A DNA stretch of 64,000 bases from the NCBI GenBank assembly GCA_903813345.2, contig CAIIXF020000003.1, positions 6,099,815-6,163,814 on the forward strand, in the 5' to 3' direction. Within the stretch, counting starts at the first letter, position 1. Each line of letters opens with the position of its first letter. The stretch comes from Owenia fusiformis. Lineage: Eukaryota; Annelida; Polychaeta; Sabellida; Oweniidae. This document shows, in pieces, positions 1 to 14,000 of the stretch. Both the position numbers and the translations under genes were made by a program. The notes beneath the pieces are model-generated. The model was not told the origin of the DNA. It ran no database searches and saw only the letters and a list, made by a program, of their open reading frames with translations.

Positions 1-504
1 CTTATTAACATATTACGTCATACAAGAATGAAATACATGTATGCTGAACATGAAATTTAATTTCTCTGGCCTTACAGGTATGATTGATGATTTACAAAGC
101 CCACAATATCAATCTTTGTTTTTGGATTTAAATTGCTGAATTATGTTTCATTACATATGCTGAGTCACTGTTTTAATGCTTTATAGTTGAATGATTTGGT
201 CAATGTTGAAAACTATTTGATGTTTATGTAAATGTCAGATATTATGTCAATACACAATTTGGGCTTACCTCAGACACCCTTGCTCCAAATGGCACTCCTC
301 GTCTACTCTTTGTAAGAACTTAACCTCATCTTCACTCTTTCAATATTAGAAACCTTTGAGCTGACCCATACCTGAATCATATACATGTATGAGCTGTCTG
401 AAAATCATTTTTTATCTATCAGTAGCTAACATTCATTTGCATTCCAAATTCAATAAAAAGCTGCTATAGGTAAATTTGAGATTGTTAAGATATTAAAACA
501 ATAT

Positions 505-972
505 ACAGTAAAACCAGAGAAAAAACATTCAGTGTTAGTAGGTGTTCACTAGAGAGAGGTGTTCACTTAGACAGGTTTTACTGAACATTATTTTGTTAAT
601 GTGTCTAGCTGATTCAGATTACAGGTGTTCACGGTTCAAGGTGAAAAAAACTTGGATGTCTTCAAAGGTCAAAAGCAGAAAAATGGGACTGAAAATAAAT
701 GTTCACATATGAGAGGTCAGGCCCTTAGCCAGGGGGGTTCGCAGGGTTCTGGTGAACTCCCCCCCCCTGGCCAAAACTTCTTTCAAAATCATGCAGTTTT
801 TCACCATTTTGAGCACTTCTCAAGTAATTTTAGCCATATTTGGGGCAAAATTGTCAAATGTGAACTCCCCTGGAAATTTTTGAAAACTGAACCACCCCCC
901 TTGGCAAATCCTGGCTACGGGCCTGGAGATGGTCAGACAAGAGAGGAGTTTAGATATACAGATTTTACTGTA
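505..972. mobile_element. Short MITEs with acaggttttactg ends, with a nested element
   Basis: 505-583 has ends cagtaaaacc / ggttttactg. A second, longer copy of about 620-970 ends in gattttactgta and is interrupted at about 720-925 by another repeat (gcccttagccagggggg ... cctggctacgggcc). Other copies of the acaggttttactg family lie in introns of the MAM/WAP gene. Confidence 0.6.
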
Positions 973-1059
973 CATTGGGTTTATTTCACCTTAGATCTGT
1001 GTCTGAGATTAGGGCCATTAGGGACATTGCCACACTTATTATGACATATTCTGCCATAT

Positions 1060-1862
1060 ATGCGTGTTAAAATGTCCTGGTAAAAAGTAGCATTTGTAAA
1101 CTTAAATGCCCTGTGGGTGACCTATAAAAATCTAAAAAAAATCATCAAGTACTTATCTGTTGTCACGAAATGTTTATCCGACCTTACTAATTAGGTATTA
1201 TGTATGCCATTCATGTTAAAGGCCTTTGTAAAGTTTGAAAATATAGTTTTATCATTCAGATATCACCTTCAACTTTTAACTCTGGATCAGCAATTAAGTC
1301 ATATTATTTCAACATATAGACTTTTATAGTATCTTGTGTTGTAATTTGTCATGTTATAATGATGCGCTGTCATGTCACTCGATCAGCTTACAAAATATTT
1401 TTACAAAAATTGTCAAATATTTTTCTAAATATGCTATTTACCTTCAAAATAAGGCAATATTGTTGCCTGTCTAGGTTGAAAATGAGTTTCTATCATAATT
1501 TAAATATTTTGTGTACTATTGGATTCAAATTTTAAAATGCTTTTTTCTCTGAATCACTTTCTGCTCTTATGAATTAATTTCTTGCATATTTTCCAACCAA
1601 TTTTCTTGATTTTTTCAACTCAAAATAACGTCAGGATATGTACTATTATGTTTTGGTGTAAATCATTACCTAACAATACATGTGCATGACAACTAAAATT
1701 CAATTTCAAATAAATTCACAATTTTTGGAACAAAAAGTCCATCAAAATCTACTTTTGGAAATTAAATTGAAAGTTCCACATAGCATATTTTGATAACATT
1801 GGTTAGGACTATAGTATAATATAAGCTAAATAGTGGTTTAAACTTTATATTGGGCCTTTAAG
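1060..1862 (+). repeat. Dispersed 0.8-kb repeat, copy 1 (upstream of the MAM/WAP gene)
   Basis: Shared landmarks with 33150-33932 in the same order and orientation: tttctaaatatgct, gaacaaaaagtcc, ttgataacattggg/t and gtggtttaaactttatat. No coding frame. Together with the short MITEs it fills most of the first 1.9 kb, where I see no gene. Confidence 0.7.
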
Positions 1863-1943
1863 TATAAGAAAGATAAACATTCAATTGAGGAATATATGGT
1901 TTGGCATACAGTATTAGTTTCAAATTTTTATTACTTTTTTCAG

Positions 1944-2046
1944 GATAGACTCGTGAAAATTAATTGATGAACCCAGATGAAACAAATGATGAAGGAAAGC
2001 AAGAAATTGTACCTTATTTCAACTTTAATACTTGGACTGCTAACAG
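1944..2046 (+). CDS. 5' UTR end and signal-peptide exon of the MAM/WAP gene
   Basis: A pyrimidine tract followed by cag ends at 1943, so 1944-1976 looks like 5' UTR spliced to an upstream non-coding exon that I cannot place. The ATG at 1977 opens a basic start ([10 protein letters not shown]) followed by a hydrophobic core ([14 protein letters not shown]), a typical signal peptide. The donor at 2047 reads gtaaga and leaves phase 1. No promoter is visible nearby. Confidence 0.8.
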
Positions 2047-5000
2047 GTAAGATCCGAGTAATAAAATGTTTAATGTCTAAAACTCTTGATATAATATTTC
2101 CATACTTCACAACAACTAGTGGTATTAACATGCAATAATGCCTAAATAAAAATGTACTTCATGTTTGAATTTGATCCCCTTACGACACGAGGAATCCCTA
2201 ATAGTGGGAAAAATCAACTTTTTTTAAATAATAGAGGAATCCCATTGCTCTAGGTTTCACTAATACTACTAGAGATATGAGCAGGTCACTATTTTTGACT
2301 TTTTAGAAATTTAAAAGAAAACCCTTTTTATTCACAGTTTGATTTCATTTACATTATAATTCATTTCATAGCAACATGTTTAATAAGTAAGAAATGGTAC
2401 AGGGGGTACCAGTATTTTATGAAAAATAAAAATAACGTAAAAGAAAAACTTAGATTGTTAGAACATTTTAGATTATGATACACTTGCACCATTTTAAAGG
2501 TTATCCATAAATGATGAATCAGATTCATTACACGGAGGATTATTTTCTTTTGTTGTAGGAACTGCTGTCCACGGGAGACCTGGTAGTGAATATAAACAAA
2601 GGATTACAAGGGATACCAAGGACATTGTTAGCTTTTGCAACTTTGAAAAAGATTTCTGTGACTTCATTCATGACGAAAAAGCACAATTCAAGTGGCAACT
2701 CCATAAAGGAGAGACACCTAGTGGCCTAACTGGTCCTAGCTCAGACGTCACAAAAGGCACAATACATGGTAAAATATTTTTGTTATTTGAGGATTTATTG
2801 TTGTTATCCTAAATACTTCCAACAATGACACAAAGTGTACCATTTTTATTGTCCACCAAAAATGGGGAATTGATTTAGCTTTAATAAGATATAATATTAT
2901 GTGACTAAGCTTCAATCTTGTAGATATTGTGACAGTTTTTGACTGTGATGTTACATATCACAAGGAACAGATTTTACAATCTAAAAATGAAGAAATTCAT
3001 AAATAAATGTCTAATATGCCTGCTTCTATCTATGATAGTAGAAAGCCCATGCTGTACATTAATTTTTCTAACCTCAACTTGTTCCTAATGATTTTCAGGC
3101 TTTTTTGGAACAATTCACACAAGATGCCAATTATACATTTCTATAATAAAAAATCACAATGTTGTCACAATTTTGAAAAAAGATTGTCTAGGCAACCTAA
3201 TGATATTTATTTATTTATTTATTTATTTATTTCGATCTACACTTTTGAAACAGTGGCACGCTCTGCAATGCAAAGGTGCGTCGAATGTACATATTAAGAT
3301 AAAACAATTATTACAACTTACTAAAAACATTCATTTTGAGTATTTAATATAAACTGATTTTAAAAACCTTTTAAAACACTTGTCAAACATTCTACCTTGT
3401 TCTTTCCCCCAAATTTCAAAGACATCATCCCCTAACATGTATTTTAGCTTCTCCTCAGGAGAGAGAGAGATGAATTCAGCTACTAAAAGAGCGTCACATT
3501 TTGAAGTTATATCATTTATAAATTGTAACCTTTCATTAATGAACTTAGGGCATACAATGAATCGGTGAATTAAATCTTCAATGTCATTACTTTTACAATG
3601 AGGGCAAATTCCATCACTTTTCTTCCATCGTTTATTATCCTCCTCCAAGTTAAAGCACCCAGTTCTTGCCATGAATTTTAACCTGGAGCAATAGAAATCG
3701 ATGTCATCTTGGAGGTAGTTCTCTTTAAATGTATGTTTCTTAAGAACAGTGTAAGTTTTCAGTGATGTTCTCTTATCTATAGCTCCGAAAAAATCTGTAT
3801 TCTTCATTTCATTAGAGATTTCTAGGAAGGACTTATACCAAGTTTGATCGGTTGACTTTAAACAACTATCTAGGCCATGTTTAATTAGGGTATCAGAAAT
3901 TGATTTAATATAGGGCCAGGATGAAATCTTATTATCTTCGAAACGCTTAAACATTTCCATAAATATATTTCTAAAAAGTGTACTTTTTTCCATGCGCTTC
4001 TGTAGATGAAGGTAATAATCTATTATTCTTTTGTCAATGGTATTCAAAATCGGACGCCATCCTAAATCACCAATAACCGCTTCCCTGGCAGGCTTCATAT
4101 TTAGATTAAAAACTGATCTTCCAATGTTATATTGGAAAGAATTCATATCGTTACATTTGGATTTCGATTCAAAAGTAAGAATACCACACCCATGTAATAT
4201 TGCTGGAATGAACACATTATTGTGAAGAGTATCGCCAAATTTAAATCGTTGTATATTAGAGTGCTTGTTTAGGGTTGTATTAATATAGAGGCTTATTTTC
4301 TTAGCTTTGGGTCTTAAAAGTTCCTTAAAATGTGCTGTATCACTTAGATTGTTACTTATAATAACTCCTAGGTATTTGTAGACTTTAGTTTCAGTGAGAT
4401 TCAAATGGCCTAGTTTCCATGATGCATTGGGATTGATTTTTCGACCTACTGGCATTATTTTGGACTTTTTCGTGTCAAACTGAAACCCCCAGTATACAGA
4501 GAATTCATTAGCAACATTTAACATTTTGGATAACTGATGTTCTGATTCAGCTAAAAGTACTACGTCATCAGCATATAAAAGGGCAGGGATTCTTTGTCCA
4601 CCTAAAGGGATTCCTAAATTTTCATATTTGAGTCTTTCTGTAAGATCATTCATTATAACAAGAAATAGAGTCGGTGAGAGGGCACATCCTTGTCGGACAC
4701 CATATTCTGATATTCTGATACTCATACAATGATGGAAAAATAAGAAGAAATAAAAAAATTTTAAATTATTGAAATCATGAAAAATTCAATTTCAAAAGCT
4801 ATTTTTCGAGGTAACACATCACATTTCTTTCTTAAAGAAAAATATAATGAAAACTTGCATTATTTGATTTGAAATTTGACATACACGAATGGTGTTCAAA
4901 CTTCATACTCGCTAATTTTCATGACATTTGTTTCATATCTGCTCTTTTAAATAGAATATGTGAGTGTCCCATTGTTTTGCCCACCCTTATATATCCCCAA

Positions 5001-8000
5001 ATAATAAACCTGTGATAACTGATCATATAAATAAAAATATTTCCTGCCTCTAGGAGATAACTTTTACACCCCTCTGTTATTTCTTTTGATTCTAGGGCAG
5101 TATATCTACATAGAATCCTCTTCTCCTAAACGACCCAAAGATGCAGCCAGGATTCTTCTCAATGTGAGTGACTCCACACAGGAACATTGCCTCACAATCA
5201 ACTACCATATGTATGGGGCAGCTATAGGGAGCCTGGCTATTATAAGCATTGGGGCAACCAACAAAACTTTATTCTTCAAAAGTGGTAAGACCATTAATTG
5301 TCCATTTATGGGATTCTCAACTTAATTTTTATTACATTTTCTGTAATAAGGTCCATACATTATTTGGACCATTTATTGTTTTTTAAAATGAGGTTTAAGG
5401 TGAGTAGTCCATTGAGTATTGTTTGGAGGTAAAATACAGATGTATTTGATTTTTTATGTCACCACCAAAAAGTGGTGACAGATTGTTATGGTCTCCTTTT
5501 TGTGACGGTGGTTGGTGTCTGGCGTCCGGCCTCTGTAGCAAGTTCTTCCAACTTCCAATAACAAAATCATCTGTAAGTTATCAGAAGTTCAAATCTGACT
5601 TGAGATTGAACTCATAATGATTGTGTGCATCTAGGTGGTGACATTATGTCATGTTAATGCCTTAATGTCTTAAGCTTGCTAGCAGGTTAAGTATGGCATT
5701 GTCAAACTATATGAGTCTGTGTGAGTAAACTTAGGGAATTTCTAATGTATCTTAATCTATGGAAATTTTTCAGCAACTTTTGAATATAAAAATGTAATGT
5801 TAATAAGTTAACAATATAATTACTTGAAAATATTACATAGTGTAGAAAATATACTAATAACACAAAATGTGTGTGTGTTTACTCATATATTGATACATAA
5901 TGTCTCTTGCATCAATTCAAGGAGTTATTGTATGTGTTTTGAAATCTTTTTTGGCAGGTAATCAAGGTAATAATTGGCACAGTGTCAATGCTACAGTACC
6001 ACAAGGGAGTAGGGCTGTTATGATTGAGGCTACTATAGGTGAAAGTTTTACAGGAGATATAGCCCTTGATGATATCACACTTACCAAAGGCAATTGTTTT
6101 GGAGGTAAATACAATCTCTTTCATGAAAAAGGACACTTGAGCGGGGGGGGATTTTCTCCAAAATTATGTCTTCTTTTGAAAGTGAGGCCCAAAACACATT
6201 GTTGGGACTAGGTTCTACAGGTACACAATTGCAAGGGGAATATTTGGTAATGTAAATTGAATTGTTGTTTAGATGTCATATTGATATACTCATCCTGTTC
6301 CAATGACATATTCCAATGATTGTGCTTGTGTCCATTAGGTGGTTCATCCGAAGACACTCCAGGCAGTGTAGGGGGTACTGTTTGGTCATGTGACTTTGCA
6401 AACCCAGGATGGGAGAACCCTCAAGACAACAATGGTTGTGGTAATAACAACTTTGGAATGACCCAGCTCAGGTCTGATGACTTTGACTTTACACGCCTTA
6501 ACAGAGAAACTCCTTCACAGCACTCTGGCCCAACAGGACCTTCAGAAAGTCCAATAGGTATGTATTCATGTAGTTCTAGAAGTGACATTTGACAAGAAGT
6601 TACAGATCTACATGTATTGCAAATTAGATCTCAATATTGCACAAATAAATGGTTTCCTCAAAAAGACTTGTTATGTATGTTGTCTAATCTGGTGACATAT
6701 CAGTTGTACTCTGACTACAATATTTTGGCTCTATATTACTATATTTGCCCAGATTTTTCATAGATATCAAATCTGCAAATATTTTACTAAAAATATTGAA
6801 AAGATACTGTACTTTAAATACATATAATATATGTACACAATGAAATATAAAATCATTCATGAAACCAGGTCAAAGTAAAAAAGGAGATTTTATTAGAGCA
6901 ATAATCGTGCAATAAGCAGTAACTTTAAAGGGGTCATTGTGCAGTACTGTTTCCACCTTACAGGTTATTTCATTTACACCGAGTCATCTCCAACTGACTT
7001 CCTCCCAGACAGAAGGAATGAAGTGGCCTCTATTAGGACCCCAGTGATGGACCCCAGTCTGAGGAAACAATTAATATTTAGGTACACTGTTTTTATTATA
7101 ATTTATAGTTTTAGAATTATTTCTTTTTGTAATAATTCATCTCCAAAGTACTTCATTATACCAAGAATGGTTGAATGGTCATATATAGAATTTAGTGTAA
7201 TATTTTGAGATGAAATAACAAATTGAATTTCCTTTTTCTTCTTTTGATATTAACTTTAATATTCCATTTGGCTTTCATTTACATGTAGATGATTAGTTAG
7301 ATCATTACTAGATTTGGCTCAATGGATCAATGTTATCCCGTGCCAGGACTATAGACTATAGTCCTGGTACGGGATAAGATCAATGAGCTATAATGGACAA
7401 GAGGTAACACACACATTTGAAAAAACATGACAAAATATGAGAAATAATTTGTATTTGAACATTGTAGGTACCACACCAGGGGTTTTGTGCTAGGTACCAT
7501 CAATGTGAGAGCCCTCTCTAGCAGTTTCAGCAACATCCCTATTGGTAAGTAAACCTCAACAGAAGGCACTGTGGTTCATGTAAGAGTCACTTCAGTCACA
7601 TCAAGAGAAAGCTCATAGTCACATTTACTCTACAGCAACCATATGTCGACCATAGTTCCCTGAAATTGGCAAATTCCTATGGCAACTGGAGAAAATATAT
7701 GGTCTACATATGGCGTATCTAGTCTTACAGGCTCTAAGAGTTGCCATATATAACTAGGAGTTATAACTTTTTTAGGTTGCCATTTTTTGACCACCCTGTA
7801 CATATAGACTAAAATATCTTGACTGTGACAGTATAATTGCTAGTAAGATTCTAACACATGCATGTATGTGTATAATATCTAGGTATATATTTCATTATGG
7901 GGTTTCAAGGTATGATTTCATAAATGTTGATTTGCAGGTCCTATGTGGTTCAATATGACATCAGTGGATTTGTGGAAGACTGCAGATATAGCACTGCCAG

Positions 8001-11000
8001 ATGGAACAGCAGCTGTTGAATTTAATGTTACCCTCCCCAATGTTGAAAAGTTCTGGTCATCTGATATTGCATTTTCTCAGCTTCGTATTTTCTCTCCAGG
8101 TAAGATTCATATTTAATGGATTGTTAAATTCATCGATTCAGTTTAATCCCTTTCTTTCCTCTATAGCTACATGGGATGTCACATAGATTTCTATTTTTAC
8201 TTTTTCTATATTGTGATTAGTTTGCCGGGTGAGCAGACATCCTAAAATCTTGTCTACAGGTTTTCAGACAAACTGTTAAATTGATTTATCTGAAAATTTC
8301 AGGGCTTCTATAGGTTTCCAGCCAAACTGTTTCATGGATTCATCTGAAAATTTTAGCGATATTTCAACATATTAAAGTTTAGAACTGAGTTTTTGGGCAG
8401 TCTGGGTAAATGTTAGGGTGGCCATTTTCAATTTTCCCTCCTGAAAACTATATTTTATTCAAGAGTGTGAACCTGGTCACTCAGTCTTTTGATAGATATT
8501 ATATGAAAAACACTGTCATTTTCCCTATTCTCTTCTTTGAATATAAGTTACATGAACTGAAATAGATTTTATAGCCAACAAAAGCTGTCACAATTAAAGC
8601 ATCCAGTTAATTACAAGTGTTGCCCTTTGTGCTTTCTCTTTTTATCTTTGTAGTATTTACTTATATTGTCATATGGCTTAATATTGTTTTTAGATTATAC
8701 GTTCACATGTATTCATGTGTACTTTTCTTATATTTCAGATTTATCACCTGATCCAGATGCAAAACAATCTACAACCACAACAAAACAGCCCTCTACAATT
8801 ACAAAACAACCAACAACTACAAAACAACCTACCACCACTACAAAACAACCCACCACCACTTCAAAACAACCCACCACAACTACAAAACAACCCACAACCA
8901 CTTCAAAACAATCCACTACCACTACAAAACAACCAGCCACCACTTCAAAACAAGCCACTACTACAACAATGCAATCCCAAGGAGTATCATATCCAAACAG
9001 AGTGTTATATTCCTGTACATTTGATGTTGATGACTGCAATATGGAGGATGATACTAATGATGATTTTGATTGGACCCGTCACTCAAAAAGCACAAAGACA
9101 GACACATCAGGCCCAAGAAATGACCATACTCAAGCTAATGATCAAGGTACCGCAAGCTGATTTTGTTTGTATGGGCTATAACTCAAATATGGTGGAGTGA
9201 TTTGATTTAAATATCACAGGCTGATATCTTAAGGGCTTCGGACTATCCTTACTTAAAATAAATTCTGTACATTCCTTATTCCAGGTTACTATATGTATAT
9301 AGAGACCTCAGATCCAAGAGTAAAGGATGATGTAGCAAGACTGTTCTCTCCTATACTGTCTCTCACTGAGGGGTCAACCTTGACATTCTGGTATCACATG
9401 TTTGGAGAAGATGTAGCACAACTTAGAGTAAAGATAGAGGAGAACATATTGTGGCAGAGAACAGGTAATTGCTAATTATTGTCATTAATTGACCTTCAGC
9501 TATCTCTGTGTCATATGTTTTTAGAGTGTTTAGGTAAATATGGTTAATTGACTCAAACACTGTTCAAAACTGCTATTTGTTTAAATGTCATTTCCTGATG
9601 AATCCTAAAAATCAGCATATAAACATGATCAAAATAATTGTTATAAAAACATGAGATGCGAGTTTGGTTGAAAATCAGAAATGGAAATGTGGACAAACGA
9701 TATACCAAATAAAATAACGGAACCTGTGGATTTGGTTTATTGAAGAAATAAATTCAATTAGTTATTTTTATATAAGCTGTAAAAATAACTTAAATTATTA
9801 GTCCATTTCCTAATTATTAAAGCCTATATGGACACTAAATTCATTGTTCACCTACTTTACACAATCAAGGTGTGATTAACCCCTACCTATCAAAACTTTT
9901 GGCTGACCCCTCAAATGCATTCTATTCTTCAGGCCCCCAGGGTGATGTGTGGCTCCAAGCAGCAGTATACCTGCCCCAGGGGAAACACAAGTTAATATTT
10001 GAGGCTACTCGTGGGGTTAGTTATAGAGGAGATATAGCCATTGATGACATCACTGTCACTAGAAGAGGTAACTAAACAAGTTAAATCAAGTTAAATATAT
10101 TTAAATCAAGTTGAATCAAGTTAAACAAATTTAATCAAGTTAAATATATTTAAATCAAGTTGAATCAAGTTAAACAAATTGAATCAAGTTAAATATATTT
10201 AAATCAAGTTGAATCAAGTAAAGCAATCAGGTTAAACAGTTGAATCACCTTCTTAAAATCATAAGATTAAAGGCGGTCTTTGCCTATTTCTGATCCTAAA
10301 ATGCACCAAAATCGAAAGAAATTCAGAATAACCTGTAACTTGGACCATTTGTAGATTTTGCTACAAGTCTTTTCTACAAATCTAGTAAAGATTTCTCACA
10401 TTGTAATTAGTGAATTAATTGCCTTATAGAAAAGGTTCACACATAGAAAGTAATAGCTTATCATATTTGAACTATCAAAGGGTAATGCAGTGAAACCTGT
10501 AAAGTTTTTCAGAGTCCCAAGACCAACTGACATTATGTTAAATGAACCTCAATAAGTGGAACACCTCCAAAGTGGAACACTTTTTAGAGCTACCAAATGT
10601 GTTCCACTTATACAGGTTTTACTGTATTTTTTACTGTTCTTTCACACTATAATCTTTTTAACCTTAAAGGCAAGTATAGTGATACTCATGAGTGCAGAAT
10701 CGTGGGTGATGATGAAGTAGGCATCTGTGTTGAAGATTGTACACAGGAGAATGCGACCACAAATACTGAAGACTCGTGTACTGGTGATACATTGTGTTGT
10801 TTTAATGGCTGTGGCCATGCATGTGAGAAAGGTAAGATAGGTAGAGACAACTGAATGGAAGTACATATATTCTACTAGCTTGTGATGTATTGTTGTTTCC
10901 AAGGTTATGGGCACAGGTGTGAGAAGTTGATCTTCATTTAGGCTCTTGTAGCAGAACATAAGCGCCCATCTCACATGATGTAGTGCAAGTATTTATGGGA

Positions 11001-14000
11001 TTTTTTTTATCTTTACCAACAGTTATGAAGGAACCTTTTTCTAGTTGGAGAAATCCTACTGATATAATCAGTAAAAAGTATAAGTAACACATCCCATCAG
11101 GGATTGCCCCATGCTGGACAGTCACATGACTGAAACTGGCCAATCAAATACATTAATTTGCAATGGTCTGGTTGGTGATAGTTTCCTTTATGAGATGGAA
11201 CATTTGACTATAACAGACTGATTTTACTTTGTAGGCAAGTACAGTGATGATCATGTTTGTCGGCCTGTGAGTGCAGGGAAAGTAGGAGCATGTGTAGAAG
11301 CATGTACACAGAAGAACATAACAAGGAATACTAAAGACTCGTGTACTGGTGATACAATGTGTTGTTTTAATGGCTGTGGGCATACATGTCAAATAGGTAA
11401 AACACAGACTCAGACTTTATGAGTTCTGCTTTTTTGGGTCACCCTGTAGTTTGAAGGCACATCTATACTGACAAATGAGGGTAAAGTGTTAGGTCAGAAA
11501 CTGTACCTTTATGGGTAGAGTAAACATTTTGTTTTGTAGTTTTTTGATATTTATAAAAGATCTTACATTTGATAACACAACTCAAAACTTAACTCAAAAT
11601 TATTCATTATGTGTATACAATTCATCTTACATACATGTACTGCCTACAATGATCTGCCAATAACTCAACTCAACATTCTCAACATGTACATGTATCACTA
11701 AACAGCTTGAACTTCACTGTCTTCTTCAGGTGATCCTAAGCCATCTCCTGAACCTAGCACAGTCTCCCCATTATCAGAAGTGAGCTTTTCTTGTGACTTT
11801 GATGGAGGAAACACCTGTGCATCACTTGAGAATGACCTTAGTGGGGACTTCACCTGGACATGGAACAAGGGGTCAACTAAAAGTGGAGATACAGGTCCAA
11901 CCAAGGATTACACTTGCTCCTGTGATTCTGGTACTTCAAATTGATTACCCTTGGCAAATGTTTTATTACTTCATTGGTCAATGGTTCTTGCATGGATCCA
12001 CCTAAAATAAAGCTCATGATACAATGATGGCTGTCAGTTTATCTTTAAAACTTTTGTTTTTATCAATTAAAACCACTTTCCCCATGGACTTTGGGATTTG
12101 AAATTCTGATCATATCAAATTATGTGTTATTAAAATTGATGATTTGCGATCACTGGATGGATTTTATCTTGCAGTGACGTCACAATTAGGCCACATTGCT
12201 ATAGCTGTTTGATTTTGAGATATCATCTTCTGTATTTCGTACTAATTTATCTATTTTTCACGAGTGTTCGATTTGACTAGATCAACATTCATTCTAAGCA
12301 TGTGCCAAGTCTAAGATCTTACTGACATGATTTAGATAGCGGTTAATGATTAGTATGAATTTCACCGAAACTTCACACATATAAAGATATACTCATGATC
12401 TAGTCAAATCGGCATACGTGGTAAATATTCGACCCAAGGTTTTCATCGAAGAAACGATAATATTTTTAGCTTAAAACTGCCACGTGTCCGCCATTTCCTC
12501 TGTCCATCATGTCTAATATCAGTTTTATTTGATGTCACACCAATAAGACGAAATACATGACAACAGTATACATGCATTCTGATCACAAAAGGTCAATTCC
12601 ATCACTAGTCTTGCTTCAATACTGTGCCCCCCCTTACCTAGAAGATAGGGGGGGGGGTCAGGGTCTTGAAGCAAGACCATTCCATCACCTAAGAAACCAC
12701 TATCTTGTGTGTGTGTAAACCGCACAATGGTACATATATGTTCCATTGTTTACATGTGTAGGCCATTCAAAGAAAATTATATGTTTAACATCCTGATTAA
12801 GAGCCAAATATTAGGGGATGGGAGTTGAAAGTATGATATATTCATGTATGCTGAAGATTCTTTGATTTAACTTACTCTATGCTATAAATTCACTTCTTTC
12901 TAATTCAAGGTGGGTATCTCTACATAGAGGCGTCCACCCCCAGGGTACAAGGGGACAGGGCTATGATATATGCCTCACTCACTCCACTACAAGATACACA
13001 TTGCCTCACATTTGCCTACCACATGTGGGGAAGTGACATAGGATCACTATGGGTCTCAGCTAGATCACAGTCCACTAATACTACATTGTTTACAAGAACA
13101 GGTAAGAACATTTATACAAGATTCACATTTCCTCACATTTGCCTACCACATGTGGGGAAGTGATGTAGGATCACTATGGGTCTCAGCTAGATCACAGTCC
13201 ACTAATACTACATTGTTTACAAGAACAGGTAAGAACATTTATACAAGATTCACATTTCCTCACATTTGCCTACCACATGTGGGGAAGTGACATAGGATCA
13301 CTATGGGTCTCTGCTAGATCACAGTCCACTAATACTACATTGTTTACAAGAACAGGTAAGAACATTTATACAAGATTCACATTGCCTCACATTTGCCTAC
13401 CACATGTGGGGAAGTGACATAGGATCACTATGGGTCTCAGCTAGATCACAGTCCACTAATACTACATTGTTTACAAGAACAGGTAAGAACATTTATACAA
13501 GATTCACATTGCCTCACATTTGCCTACCACATGTGGGGAAGTGACATAGGATCACTATGGGTCTCAGCTAGATCACAGTCCACTAATACTACATTGTTTA
13601 CAAGAACAGGTAAGAACATTTATACAAGATTCACATTTCCTCACATTTGCCTACCATATGTGGGGAAGTGACATAGGATCACTATGGGTCTCTGCTAGAT
13701 CACAGTCCACTAATACTACATTGTTTACAAGAACAGGTAAGAACATTTATACAAGATTCACATTTCCTCACATTTGCCTACCATATGTGGGGAAGTGATA
13801 TAGGATCACTATGGGTCTCAGCTAGATCACAGTCCACTAATACTACATTGTTTACAAGAACAGGTAAGAACATTTATACAAGATTCACATTGCCTCACAT
13901 TGCCTGCCATATGTGGGGAAGTGACGTAGGATCACTTTGGGTCTCTGCTAGATCACAGTCCACTAATACTACATTGTTTACAAGAACAGGTAAGAACATT

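Noticed and set aside
625-1044. 139-codon frame near the left edge
   Set aside because: It lies across MITEs and a dispersed repeat, with no splice or domain support.
8728-9039. Minus-strand frame rich in Val/Gly/Cys
   Set aside because: Antisense shadow of the Thr/Lys/Gln linker in exon 9.
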